From DASSUW01 sp963835525 (GTDB lineage: Bacteria; Actinomycetota; Thermoleophilia; Solirubrobacterales; Solirubrobacteraceae): 64,000 bases of DNA. The DNA is taken from positions 744,001 through 808,000 of the forward strand of contig CAWIFM010000004.1 of NCBI GenBank assembly GCA_963835525.1. The letters are read 5' to 3'. This document shows, piece after piece, positions 44,601-53,560 of the stretch. Positions within the stretch are counted from its first letter, which is position 1. Each line of letters opens with the position of its first letter. Position numbers and translations under genes: made by a program. The notes beneath the pieces were generated by a model. The model did no database searches, was not told the DNA's origin, and was given only the letters and a program-made list of their open reading frames with translations.

Positions 44601-44862
44601 CGACACCTCCACGGGTCAGGTGGCGACCCAGCGCCAGCTCGTGGAGGCGGGTGTGGCGAAGTCGGACGAGCTCCCTCCGCCACCGTGGCACCGCATCCAG
44701 GGGACCGGGGACGCCACGACCATGTGGTACGCGGTGATGCGCAAGGAGGTTCGCGAGGGCGTGTTCATCGGCGCTCTCTGCATTCGCCACCAGGACCATC
44801 ACGCCTCCCTGCTGCAGCAGGGCTGGCAGGAAGTGGCGCCCGCCGAAATTCAGGCGATATAG
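44584..44862 (+). CDS. Small soluble protein of unknown function
   Basis: 92 residues with no family I recognise: FFIDTSTGQVATQRQLVEAG, TGDATTMWYAVMRKEVREGV, FIGALCIRHQDHHASLLQQG. No signal or membrane helix. The GTG start at 44584 is supported by a TAGCCT -10 box (44570-44575) exactly 8 bases before, as at other leaderless genes here. It overlaps the divergent recombinase start by 17 bases and the convergent L,D-transpeptidase stop by 13 bases, so it is squeezed between two conserved genes. Confidence 0.68.
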   Translation: MAVFFIDTSTGQVATQRQLVEAGVAKSDELPPPPWHRIQGTGDATTMWYAVMRKEVREGVFIGALCIRHQDHHASLLQQGWQEVAPAEIQAI

Positions 44863-45890
44863 ACGGGAGCGCCGACCGGAACCTGGTCGTAGAGCTCGAC
44901 CACGTCCGGGATCAGCATGCGGATGCAGCCGTGCGAGGCGGCGGTGCCGATCGAGCCGGTCGCGTCGGTCCCGTGGATGCCGGCTCCGTTGTAGATGCCC
45001 ATCCAGCGCGCCTTGAGCGGGTTCTGGGGCGTGCCGCCCGGTACGACGGTGCCGGCGAGGTCGCCCGCCCAGTCGGAGGTCGGCACGTGCCAGGCCGGGT
45101 TGATGGCCTTGTTCTGGACGTGGTAGAGGCCTGCGGGGGTCTCGAGCCCGACCTGGCCGACCGCGATCCCGTAGGTCTTCTGGAGCTTCAGGTCCTTGTA
45201 GAACGAGAGCCGGAACGAGCCGCGGTTGACGATGATGATCGCCGGATACTTCTCCGCGAGCTGCTCGGTGCTCACCTTCGGCTCGATCACGCGCGTCTTG
45301 ACGCGCGCGATCCGCGTGGAGCTCATGTCGACCAGCTCGGAGCGGATGGTCTTGCGCAGGGCGGCGGCGCGGACGTCGAGCCCGTCGCGCGACGGAGTCG
45401 GCTCGACCTGGCCGTTCTCGAGGTCCAGCGCCGCGTCGCGGACCTGGATCTCGAGCCTGCGCTCGACGCGGGCCACGAGCCGGCGCACCGAGTCCTCGGA
45501 GTAGTTGATCTTCGCCTCCACGCGGGCGTCGAGCTCGGTGCCGCGCACCTCGCGCCAGGTGCGGGTGAAGAGGTTGCCCTTCGTCGAGGCGTCCATCGCG
45601 CGGTCGACCGAGCCGTCGAGGTCGACCGCCACTTGGGCCTGCTCGCTGGTGAGCGTGAAGCGGCGGCCCTTGTAGCGGACGCTGACCGGCTGGCTCAGCG
45701 GGTCCAGCAGCGTGCGCTGGAGCTTGGCCCGCGCCTCGGTGGGCGTGAGGCCGCCGACGTCGATCCCGTTGACCGTCACGCCGTCGGCGATCCGGGTGCG
45801 CACCTGCTTGTCGTAGGCGTACAGGGTCCCCGCTCCGACGAGGAGCACGGTGACGGTGAGGAGCAGTACAGCGATCAGGCGGCGCGACAT
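44850..45890 (-). CDS. L,D-transpeptidase with peptidoglycan-binding domain
   Basis: Cell-wall cross-linking enzyme of 346 residues. An N-terminal membrane anchor (LIAVLLLTVTVLLVGAGTLY) precedes a peptidoglycan-binding/VanW-type module (TVNGIDVGGLTPTEARAKLQ near 40) and a second such segment near 150-210. The YkuD catalytic domain occupies ~225-346: IIIVNRGSFRLSFYKDLKLQ, GIHGTDATGSIGTAASHGC with the His and nucleophilic Cys of SHGCIRM near 320. It forms 3-3 cross-links or attaches proteins to peptidoglycan at the outer face of the membrane. The gene stands alone on its strand. Confidence 0.93.
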   Translation of the reverse strand: MSRRLIAVLLLTVTVLLVGAGTLYAYDKQVRTRIADGVTVNGIDVGGLTPTEARAKLQRTLLDPLSQPVSVRYKGRRFTLTSEQAQVAVDLDGSVDRAMDASTKGNLFTRTWREVRGTELDARVEAKINYSEDSVRRLVARVERRLEIQVRDAALDLENGQVEPTPSRDGLDVRAAALRKTIRSELVDMSSTRIARVKTRVIEPKVSTEQLAEKYPAIIIVNRGSFRLSFYKDLKLQKTYGIAVGQVGLETPAGLYHVQNKAINPAWHVPTSDWAGDLAGTVVPGGTPQNPLKARWMGIYNGAGIHGTDATGSIGTAASHGCIRMLIPDVVELYDQVPVGAPVYIA

Positions 45891-45951
45891 GGGGGCCGGG
45901 TGATGGTAGACGGGAGCCCGGACCTAGAGAACCCCTGCAACCGGTCTGGCG

Positions 45952-46992
45952 TTACACAGTGCCCTTCCTGCGGACACTGGGGCTCCAGCGCAGGAACTCC
46001 TCGACCTCGCGCTCGTAGCGGTATGGCTCCCCCTCCCCGCGCCGCAGCGGCCGCGCCCGCTGCTCCTCGGCGTGCTTGAGCACGGTCTCGCGGCTCGTGT
46101 AGCCGAACGCGTAGCCCGCACCCTTGAGCTTGCGGTTGTCGAGCCCGCGCCCGTAGCGCAGCTGGTTGAGCACCTCGGAGGAGATCTGCACGCCGAGCGG
46201 GCGCAGGGCCGCGGCGGCCAGCGAGCTGCCCCACGGCGGCAGGATCGGGGCCGGCGGCTTGCCCAGCAGGGAGGCGACCTCCGACAGCGCCAGCACGCCG
46301 TCGCCGGCGGCGTTGTAGACGCCCGGCAGGTCGCGCTCGACCGCGAAGCGCAGCACGCCGACGAGGTCGTCCTCGTGGATGAACTGGTAGCGCGGGTCGA
46401 AGCCCAGGATGCTCGGGACGGCCGGCAGGCCGAACAGCCGCGTGTGGGTGGTGCGCAGGTCGGGCCCGAGCGCGTTGCAGAAGCGCAGCACGGTGACCGT
46501 GACTTCGCGGTTGCGCTGCGCGAAGCCGTCGACCGCCTTCTCGGCCTCGACGATGTCGGACTCCAGGCGCGTCCGCGGCGCGTGCGGGCGCCGCATCCCC
46601 TCGGTGAAGAAGGCCGGGTCGTCCTGCTCGCAGCCGTAGTAGTGGGCGGAGGACTTGAAGACGACCTTGCGCACGGTCGAGTCCGGACCGCCGCAGGCGG
46701 CGAGGATGTTCATCGTCCCGATCACGTTGGTCTCGTGCGCCTGGCGCGGCGAGGCCTGCAGCGAGTCGACCACCAGCCGCGCGTCGACCACCGTGTCGAT
46801 CTCCGCCGCGTCGACGATCCGGCGCAGCAGCGCGTGCTGCAGCCCCACCCGGACGAACTCGGTGCGCTCCAGCTCGCAGACCGGGTCGTCGGGGCTGACG
46901 CCGATGATGGCCTCGACGTTCGCGTCCTTCTCGATCGCCTGGGCGAGCCGGCCGCCCCAGTAGGTCGAGATGCCGGTGACGAGGACCCTCAT
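45952..46992 (-). CDS. NAD-dependent epimerase/dehydratase family protein
   Basis: Extended SDR of 346 residues. The cofactor loop is RVLVTGISTYWGGRLAQAIE with a slightly altered G-x-x-G pattern. SSAHYYGCEQDDPAFF near 115 supplies the Tyr region, and FCNALGPDLRTTHTRLF near 165 with FDPRYQFIHEDDLVGVL near 195 are typical of sugar-nucleotide epimerases. The substrate is unknown. ATG 46992 overlaps the acyltransferase stop by 4 bases, so it is third in the operon HAD-acyltransferase-epimerase. Confidence 0.88.
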   Translation of the reverse strand: MRVLVTGISTYWGGRLAQAIEKDANVEAIIGVSPDDPVCELERTEFVRVGLQHALLRRIVDAAEIDTVVDARLVVDSLQASPRQAHETNVIGTMNILAACGGPDSTVRKVVFKSSAHYYGCEQDDPAFFTEGMRRPHAPRTRLESDIVEAEKAVDGFAQRNREVTVTVLRFCNALGPDLRTTHTRLFGLPAVPSILGFDPRYQFIHEDDLVGVLRFAVERDLPGVYNAAGDGVLALSEVASLLGKPPAPILPPWGSSLAAAALRPLGVQISSEVLNQLRYGRGLDNRKLKGAGYAFGYTSRETVLKHAEEQRARPLRRGEGEPYRYEREVEEFLRWSPSVRRKGTV

Positions 46993-47852
46993 CCCAGCCA
47001 CACCGACCGGCGATGGGAGACGAGGTCGACCAGCTCGTCCTGGATCCGCGAGCGGATGTCGTCGGCCACGGTCTGCACGAGCCCCTTGTCGTCCCACGGC
47101 CGCTCGCCCCACTGGTCGGTGGGGATCGGCTTGAGGAAGCGGATGCGGAACTTGGCGGGCAGGTAGGCGGTGCCGAGCAGGCCGAAGTGCGGGAACAGGG
47201 GCGTGACGGGGAAGTAGATCAGCCGCGTGAGGCGCTGGAGCGGGGCGATGTGGGCGAAGATCGGCATCGCCTCCTCGGCGCCCATGAGGGCGATCGGCAC
47301 GATCGGCGTCCGGGCGCGCATCGCCGCCTCGACGAAGCCGCCGCGGCCGAAGCGCCGCAGCCGGTAGCGGTCCTTGTAGAGCTTCTCGGAGCCCTTGCGG
47401 CCCTCGGGGAAGACGAGCACGAGCTGCTGCTCGTCGTCGAGCAGGCGGTGCACGTTGGCCGGGTGGGCGGGCACGCCGCCGATCTTGTTGACGAGCATCG
47501 CCAGGCCGGGATAGCCCTTGAAGAAGTGCTCGACGGTCAGGTGCAGCGGCCGCGGGCGCGGGTGCTCCTCCTTGATCGCCTTGGCGATCATCGCCGCGTC
47601 GGGCGGCAGCGCGCCGGCGTGGTTGGAGACCAGCAGGGCGCCGCCGGTGGCGGGCACGTTCTCGATCCCCTCGACCTCGCAGCGGAACCAGTAGTGGTAG
47701 AGGAACTCGTAGAGCGTGGCGTCGAGCAGGCCCTCGACGCGCTCGGAGCGGCCCCAGTCCGTGATCTGGCGGTCGGGCTCGATCGCGGGCAGCAGCGACC
47801 GCGGGTCGCCTGAGACCTCGGGGGCCGCCGGCAGGGCGCGCTGCTCGCTCAC
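46989..47852 (-). CDS. Lysophospholipid/glycerol-phosphate acyltransferase family protein (PlsC-like)
   Basis: Membrane-associated acyltransferase of 287 residues. The substrate/acyl motif appears as SNHAGALPPDAAMIAKAI near 75 (NH...D in an extended form), followed by PGLAMLVNKIGGVPA near 110 and VFPEGRKGSEKLYKDRYRLR near 135. PIVPIALMGAEEAMPIF near 170 is motif IV. Such proteins acylate lysophosphatidate or other hydroxyl groups in glycolipid synthesis. GTG 47852 overlaps the HAD gene stop, and the stop overlaps the epimerase start. Confidence 0.88.
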   Translation of the reverse strand: MSEQRALPAAPEVSGDPRSLLPAIEPDRQITDWGRSERVEGLLDATLYEFLYHYWFRCEVEGIENVPATGGALLVSNHAGALPPDAAMIAKAIKEEHPRPRPLHLTVEHFFKGYPGLAMLVNKIGGVPAHPANVHRLLDDEQQLVLVFPEGRKGSEKLYKDRYRLRRFGRGGFVEAAMRARTPIVPIALMGAEEAMPIFAHIAPLQRLTRLIYFPVTPLFPHFGLLGTAYLPAKFRIRFLKPIPTDQWGERPWDDKGLVQTVADDIRSRIQDELVDLVSHRRSVWLG

Positions 47853-48400
47853 CGGAGCAGCGGCTCCAGGCGCTGCGCCAGCGTCGGCCAGTCCGGTGCG
47901 CACACGATGTCCTCCTCCTCGCACAGCTCGCGATTCCACGGATGCAGGATCGTGGCGGGGGTGATACCCGCCTCGCCCGCTTCCATGAGCGTCACCGGCG
48001 AGTCGTCGATCAGCACCTCGATGCCGATCTCGCGGCAGCGGGCGACCTTGTCGAAGGAGCAGTAGAGCTCGTCGTACGCGAGGCCGATCTGCTCGAGCCA
48101 GCGCTCGGTGGCGTCGTGCGCCTCGGTCGTGCGGTGCGAGGTGACGTGGATGAAGTGCCCGGCCTCGTGCCAGCCGCGGATCGCGTCCACCGCTCCGGGG
48201 TACGGTTCGGCGGCGAGCACGCTCGCCTCGCGGTGGGTCTCGGCCACGCAGACGTGGACCTGCTCGGGCCGCAGCCGGGTGATCTTCCACGTGAGCTGCT
48301 CGTCGTAGGGCAGCTCGACGCCGAAGCGCCGCTTCGCGATCGCCGCGAGCTGGTCCCAGTAGTGGTGCAGCGTGGAGTCGATGTCGACGGCGATGCGCAC
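47849..48400 (-). CDS. HAD superfamily 5'-nucleotidase-like phosphatase (NT5C type)
   Basis: Cytoplasmic phosphatase of 183 residues. HAD motif I is RIAVDIDSTLHHYWDQ with the paired Asp residues; motif II is in IHVTSHRT; motif III/IV is in VLIDDSPVTLMEAGEAG near 130. The layout resembles deoxyribonucleotide 5'-nucleotidases. The start is GTG 48400; a TAGGGT -10 box lies 9 bases ahead, sharing bases with the divergent hydrolase promoter. It is the first gene of an operon with the acyltransferase and epimerase. Confidence 0.87.
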   Translation of the reverse strand: MRIAVDIDSTLHHYWDQLAAIAKRRFGVELPYDEQLTWKITRLRPEQVHVCVAETHREASVLAAEPYPGAVDAIRGWHEAGHFIHVTSHRTTEAHDATERWLEQIGLAYDELYCSFDKVARCREIGIEVLIDDSPVTLMEAGEAGITPATILHPWNRELCEEEDIVCAPDWPTLAQRLEPLLR

Positions 48401-48408
48401 TGGATCTC

Positions 48409-48415
48409 TACCCTA
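48409..48415. promoter_or_regulatory. Overlapping -10 boxes of two divergent leaderless genes
   Basis: TACCCT (48409-48414) is 8 bases before the plus-strand GTG 48423, and TAGGGT (bases 48410-48415 read leftward) is 9 bases before the minus-strand GTG 48400. The surrounding CTCTACCCTAGAG is nearly symmetrical. As at 24220, one short sequence serves both directions. Confidence 0.55.
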
Positions 48416-48422
48416 GAGCGCC

Positions 48423-49398
48423 GTGCCGAGCATCTACCAGGATGCCTACGAGCGGGCCAAGAGCGGGGTGTTCCGACCGGGCCCGGACTCCACCTACGCC
48501 GACGGCGACGACAACTCCTGGATGGAGGTCGACTGGCCCGCGCTGACGCGACGGACGACGATCGAGGGCCGGTCGGTCGGCTTCATCGACACCGGCGGCG
48601 ACGGCCCGCCGCTGGTCTTCATCCACGGCCTCGGCGGGATCTGGCAGAACTGGTTGCTCAACCTGCCGGTCTTCATGCGCACGCACCGCTGCATCGCGGT
48701 CGACCTGCCGGGCTTCGGGCTGTCCGAGGCGGCAGAGGAGGCCTCGATCCCCGGCTTCGCTCGCGTCGTCGACAAGCTGTGCGCCGAGATCGGGATCGAG
48801 GAGCCCGTGGTGATCGGCAACTCGATGGGCGGCTTCGTCGGCGCCGAGCTGGCCGTACGTTTCCCGACGCGGGTCTCGAAGCTGGTGCTGGTGGCCGCCG
48901 CCGGCCTCTCCACCGAGTACCTGTCCAACCAGCCGCTGCTTGCCGGCGCGCGCGCCTTCATGGTGCTGACCGCGCGGACGGGGACTGCGCGGCAACGGCA
49001 TGGTCAGGCGGCCGCGGTCGCGGAGGCTCGCGCTGCAGGTCGTCGTGCGCTACCCCGAGAAGCTGTCGGTGCCGCTCGCGACCGAGCTCGTCCAGGGCGC
49101 CAACGCGCCCGGCTTCATCGACTCGTTCGAGGCGCTGCTCACCTACTCGTACCGCGACAAGCTGCAGCGGATCGAGGCGCCCACGCTGATCGTCTGGGGC
49201 CGCAACGACATGCTCGTGCCGGCGGCGGACGCCGAGAGCTACGAGCACCTGATCGGCGAGAACGCCCACAGCGTGATCTTCGAGGACACCGGGCACCTCC
49301 CGATGCTCGAGCGCCCCTCGCGCTTCAACGATCTGCTGCGCTCGTTCATGGCCGGCGAGCGCGATCCGGAGCGCGGCGTCGAGGGCGTCAGCGCGTGA
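48423..49398 (+). pseudogene. Alpha/beta hydrolase, broken by a one-base frameshift
   Basis: Hydrolase of ~325 residues if repaired. The oxyanion-region motif is VFIHGLGGIWQNWLLNLPVF near 62; the nucleophile elbow is VVIGNSMGGFVGAELAVRF (G-N-S-M-G-G) near 130. The frame slips at 48980-48992 (GGGACTGCGCGG). One base over, the reading goes QVVVRYPEKLSVPLATELVQ, IEAPTLIVWGRNDMLVPAAD (catalytic Asp) and EDTGHLPMLERPSRFNDLLR (catalytic His), ending at 49398. Ser, Asp and His are all intact across the two frames, favouring a sequencing or assembly error. GTG 48423 follows a TACCCT box. The 3' end overlaps ilvD by 11 bases. Confidence 0.82.
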
Positions 49399-51055
49399 CG
49401 GCGCCCTCTGAGGCGCTCGAGACCAGCTTCGCGTACTTGGCCAGCACGCCGTAGCCCTTGACCGGGTCCGGCGACTCGTAAGCCTCCACGCGACGGGCGA
49501 TCTCGTCGTCCGGCAGGTCGACGTCGAGCCGCCGGCCCTTGACGTCGATGGTGATCGTGTCGCCGTCGTGCACGGCCGCGATCGGGCCGCCGTGGACCGC
49601 CTCGGGGGCGACGTGGCCGACCATGAAGCCGCGCGTGGCGCCGGAGAAGCGGCCGTCCGTGAGCAGGGCGACGGAGTCGCCGAGCCCCTCCCCCATGATC
49701 GCCGCGGTGACGGCCAGCATCTCGCGCATGCCGGGGCCGCCGGCCGGGCCCTCGTTACGGATGACGACGACGTCGCCGGGCTCGATCTTCCCGTGCGTGA
49801 CGGCCGCCATCGCGTGCTCCTCGTCCTCGAACACGCGCGCCGGGCCGGCGTGGTGGACGCGCTCGTGGCCCGACAGCTTCACGACGCAGCCCTCGGGCGC
49901 GAGGTTGCCGCGCAGGATCGCGATGCCGCCGGTCGGCTTGAGCGGCTCGGAGAGCGGCCGCACGACCTCCTGGCCGGGCGTCTCCTGAGCGTTGCGCGCC
50001 AGCTCGCCGATCGTCTGGCCGTGGACGGTCGGCGCGTCCTCGTGCAGGAGCCCGGCCTCCTGGAGGCGGGCCGCGACCACGGCGGTGCCGCCCGCTGCAT
50101 GCATGTCGGTGGCCACGAAGCGCCCGCCGGGCTTGAGGTCGCACAGCAGCGGCGTCCGGGAGGCGATGCGGTCGAAGTCGTCGATGGAGAGCTCGATGCC
50201 GGCCTCGCGGGCGACGGCCAGCAGGTGCAGCACGCCGTTGGTGGAGCCGCCGCTCATGGCGATCGCGGCGATCGCGTTCTCGAGCGAGTCGTGGGTGATG
50301 ATGTCGCTCGGCCGCTGGCCGCGGGCGAGCACGTCCATGACCATCACGCCGGCGTCGTAGGCGGCCTGGGCCTTGCTCTGGTCCTGCGCCGGGATGTCGC
50401 TTCCGCCCATCGGCGAGATGCCGAGCATCTGGAAGGCCATCGCCATCGTGTTGGCGGTGAACTGGCCGCCGCAGGCGCCCGCGCCGGGGCTGGCGACGTC
50501 CTCCAGCGCCGTCAGCTCCTCGTCGGTGATCTTGCCCGCCGCATGGGCTCCCACGGCCTCGAAGACGTCCATGATCGTGACGTCCTTGCCGTTGTAGTGC
50601 CCGGGCGGGATCGAGCCGCTGTAGAGCATCAGGCTCGGGACGTCGAGCCGGGCGAGCGCCATCACGGTGCCGGGGATGGTCTTGTCGCACGCGCTCAGCG
50701 CGACCACGGCGTCGAACAGGTGGCCGCGGGCCACGAGCTCGATCGAGTCGGCGATCACCTCGCGGCTGACCAGGCTGGTCTTCATGCCGCTGGTGCCCAT
50801 CGTGATGCCGTCGGAGATGGCGACGGTGTTGAACTCCATCGGAGTGCCGCCCGCCGCGCGGACGCCCTCCTTGACCTTCGCGGCCAGCGCGCGGTGGTTG
50901 AAGTTGCACGGCATCGTCTCGGTCCACGAGTGGGCGACGCCGATGATCGGCTTGGACAGCGCCTCGTCGTCGAAGCCGATGCCCTTCAGGTAGGCGCGTG
51001 CGGCGGCTCGCTCGGGGCCTTCGGTGAGCGCGCGTGAGTTGTGCTTGAGGTCCAC
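49388..51055 (-). CDS. ilvD: Dihydroxy-acid dehydratase
   Basis: Fe-S dehydratase of branched-chain amino acid biosynthesis, converting 2,3-dihydroxy-isovalerate (or -3-methylvalerate) to the 2-keto acid. The 555-residue length is standard. Cluster-region cysteines are in TETMPCNFNHRAL, VALSACDKTIPGTVMALARL and SPGAGACGGQFTANTMAMA; the C-terminal catalytic Ser region is VALLTDGRFSGATRGFMVGH. The start is GTG 51055, sharing its G with the upstream gene's TAG. No other ilv genes are in view. Confidence 0.96.
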   Translation of the reverse strand: MDLKHNSRALTEGPERAAARAYLKGIGFDDEALSKPIIGVAHSWTETMPCNFNHRALAAKVKEGVRAAGGTPMEFNTVAISDGITMGTSGMKTSLVSREVIADSIELVARGHLFDAVVALSACDKTIPGTVMALARLDVPSLMLYSGSIPPGHYNGKDVTIMDVFEAVGAHAAGKITDEELTALEDVASPGAGACGGQFTANTMAMAFQMLGISPMGGSDIPAQDQSKAQAAYDAGVMVMDVLARGQRPSDIITHDSLENAIAAIAMSGGSTNGVLHLLAVAREAGIELSIDDFDRIASRTPLLCDLKPGGRFVATDMHAAGGTAVVAARLQEAGLLHEDAPTVHGQTIGELARNAQETPGQEVVRPLSEPLKPTGGIAILRGNLAPEGCVVKLSGHERVHHAGPARVFEDEEHAMAAVTHGKIEPGDVVVIRNEGPAGGPGMREMLAVTAAIMGEGLGDSVALLTDGRFSGATRGFMVGHVAPEAVHGGPIAAVHDGDTITIDVKGRRLDVDLPDDEIARRVEAYESPDPVKGYGVLAKYAKLVSSASEGAVTR

Positions 51056-51720
51056 TAGATGCCGAGCGAACCGGGGTTGTTCGGCCGCGCCGCAGGCGGC
51101 GAGGGGGCGCCGGGGTCGGCCGCGGCGCGGCGGGAGAGCCGCTCGCGCTCCCAACGGCCGAGGCGCCAGATGTCCCGGTGGATCTGCTTCGGGTCGACCT
51201 GGCGGCCGGGCAGGTGCAGGTTGGCCTCGGAGATCAGCCGCCGCTCGTCGCCCTTCAGCGCCATCCACTTGGCGAGCACGTCGTCGGAGTCGGGCAGCCG
51301 TGCCGAGCCGTACGGGCGCGTCTCGTCCGGGAACTCGACGCAGTACTCGTTGAGCAGCGCGCCGGTCTGCGGCAGGTAGGCCACGATCGGCTTGTGCGGG
51401 TAGACGAGGTAGGCGTACGGGACGCCGCGCAGGTCACGGGCGGCGTCCGCGGGCAGGCCGGCCTGGCCGCCCCAGACGCGGATGAACCCGAGGTCGCGGT
51501 ACATCGCCCACTCCTCCTCGTTCACGCACGACTTCAGCAGCTCGCGGGCGCGCTGCTCGGCGCGCCGATCGCGGCCCGGGTCGTGCGGGACGGGGATGCC
51601 GTTCTTGCGGGCCTCGCGGCGGGCGCGCCGGTCGTCGAGCCGGCGCTCGATGTACGGCCAGCTGATCTCGGACAGCAGCGCGACGACGACGAGCGCGGTG
51701 GCGCAGAGGGCGACGATCAC
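51055..51720 (-). CDS. Membrane-anchored protein of unknown function
   Basis: 221 residues with a single N-terminal membrane helix (IVALCATALVVVALLSEISW), a basic stretch just inside (RRLDDRRARREARKNG), then a globular cytoplasmic domain containing LLKSCVNEEEWAMYRDLGFI and VPYAYLVYPHKPIVAYLPQT. A Pro/Ala/Arg-rich tail ends the protein. I do not recognise the family. GTG 51720 lies 1 base from the upstream small gene, and the stop overlaps the ilvD start, so it is co-transcribed with ilvD. Confidence 0.72.
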   Translation of the reverse strand: MIVALCATALVVVALLSEISWPYIERRLDDRRARREARKNGIPVPHDPGRDRRAEQRARELLKSCVNEEEWAMYRDLGFIRVWGGQAGLPADAARDLRGVPYAYLVYPHKPIVAYLPQTGALLNEYCVEFPDETRPYGSARLPDSDDVLAKWMALKGDERRLISEANLHLPGRQVDPKQIHRDIWRLGRWERERLSRRAAADPGAPSPPAARPNNPGSLGI

Positions 51721-51721
51721 G

Positions 51722-51969
51722 CTAGACCCCGCCGCCGGCGGCGCGCGGGAAGAAGATGACCCGATCCGTGGCGGCCGGGATGTCCTCGAAGGCGGTGATC
51801 ATCTCGGCCTCGCGCCGGCCCGTCTTCGTCGTCAGCGGCACGGCCGCCCACATCCCCTGGTCGAGCTGGCGGCGGAACTCCTCCACGAGGCGCTCGGCAT
51901 CCTCGGCGATCTCGAGATCGCCTTCGGCGATCAGCTGCTCGCCGTGACCCGGGCGCATGCGGAGGAACT

Positions 51970-51973
<4 letters not shown>
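51722..51973 (-). CDS. Small protein of unknown function
   Basis: 83 residues: MKFLRMRPGHGEQLIAEGDL, then an acidic helix EIAEDAERLVEEFRRQLDQG and a beta-like segment MWAAVPLTTKTGRREAEMIT ending in VIFFPRAAGGGV. No known family, signal or membrane helix. ATG 51973 overlaps the thiD stop by 4 bases, and its stop is 1 base from the next start, so it is an internal gene of the thiD-ilvD operon. Confidence 0.68.
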
Positions 51974-52800
<827 letters not shown>

Positions 52801-52805
52801 GCGGC

Positions 52806-53549
52806 TCAGGGTAGAAAACGGCGGGGCCTGCCACCACGCAGGACGACCACCTGGCCAGCCAGGCCGTCGTCGTGCACGAAGGCGACCACCGCGGCCGCTA
52901 CGTCGGCCATCGGCACCAGCGGGCCTGCTTCCTTGCGCTCGGCGGCCGTCATGCGCTCGAGCTCGCCGTGCGCGCGGTCGGTGGCGATCCAGCCGGGCAC
53001 GATGCAGTTCACGCGCACGTTCATGCGCTCGCGCAGGTCGCCGAGCGACGTCGTGAAGCGGATCAGGCCGGCCTTGGCGGCGCCGTACTCGGGCGACGCG
53101 TAGGGCTCGGAGGCGAGGCCCGCCGTCGACGCGATGTTGACCACCACTCCGCCGCCCGCGGCCCGCATCGGCTCGAGCGCGAGCTGGGTGGCGAGCATGG
53201 CCGCGCGCAGATTGAGGTCGAGCGTCGCGCTCCACTGCTCCGGCGTGGCCTCGAGGTAGTTGGCCCGGCCCCAGCCGCCCGCGTTGTTGACCAGCACGTG
53301 CGGCCCGCCGCCGTCGCGGCCGGCGAAGGCGATCATTCGGCGCACGTCCTCGTCGCGGGTGACGTCAGCCCCGATCGCCGCCGCGTGGCCGACCTCGGCC
53401 TCGATCGCCCGGACCGTGCCCTCCGCGGCCGCCAGGTCGATGTCGGCGACGATCACCAGCGCGCCGCCGGCCGCGAGCCGCAGCGCGATCGCCCGACCCG
53501 TCTCCGCGCCCGCCCCGGTCACCAGCGCCACTCTGCCCTCGAGGTCCAC
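52806..53549 (-). CDS. SDR family oxidoreductase
   Basis: Classical short-chain dehydrogenase, 247 residues. Cofactor loop RVALVTGAGAETGRAIALRL, NAG motif VLVNNAGGWGRANYLE near 85, and the active site with Ser in VVVNIASTAGLASEPY then Tyr-Lys in SPEYGAAKAGLIRF near 153. All of Asn, Ser, Tyr and Lys are present, so it should be active. The NAD(P) preference pattern VADIDLAAAE suggests NAD. GTG 53549 follows a TAACGT box by 8 bases; that box overlaps the dprA stop codon. The substrate is unknown. Confidence 0.9.
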   Translation of the reverse strand: MDLEGRVALVTGAGAETGRAIALRLAAGGALVIVADIDLAAAEGTVRAIEAEVGHAAAIGADVTRDEDVRRMIAFAGRDGGGPHVLVNNAGGWGRANYLEATPEQWSATLDLNLRAAMLATQLALEPMRAAGGGVVVNIASTAGLASEPYASPEYGAAKAGLIRFTTSLGDLRERMNVRVNCIVPGWIATDRAHGELERMTAAERKEAGPLVPMADVAAAVVAFVHDDGLAGQVVVLRGGRPRRFLP

Positions 53550-53560
53550 CGGCGGGCACG

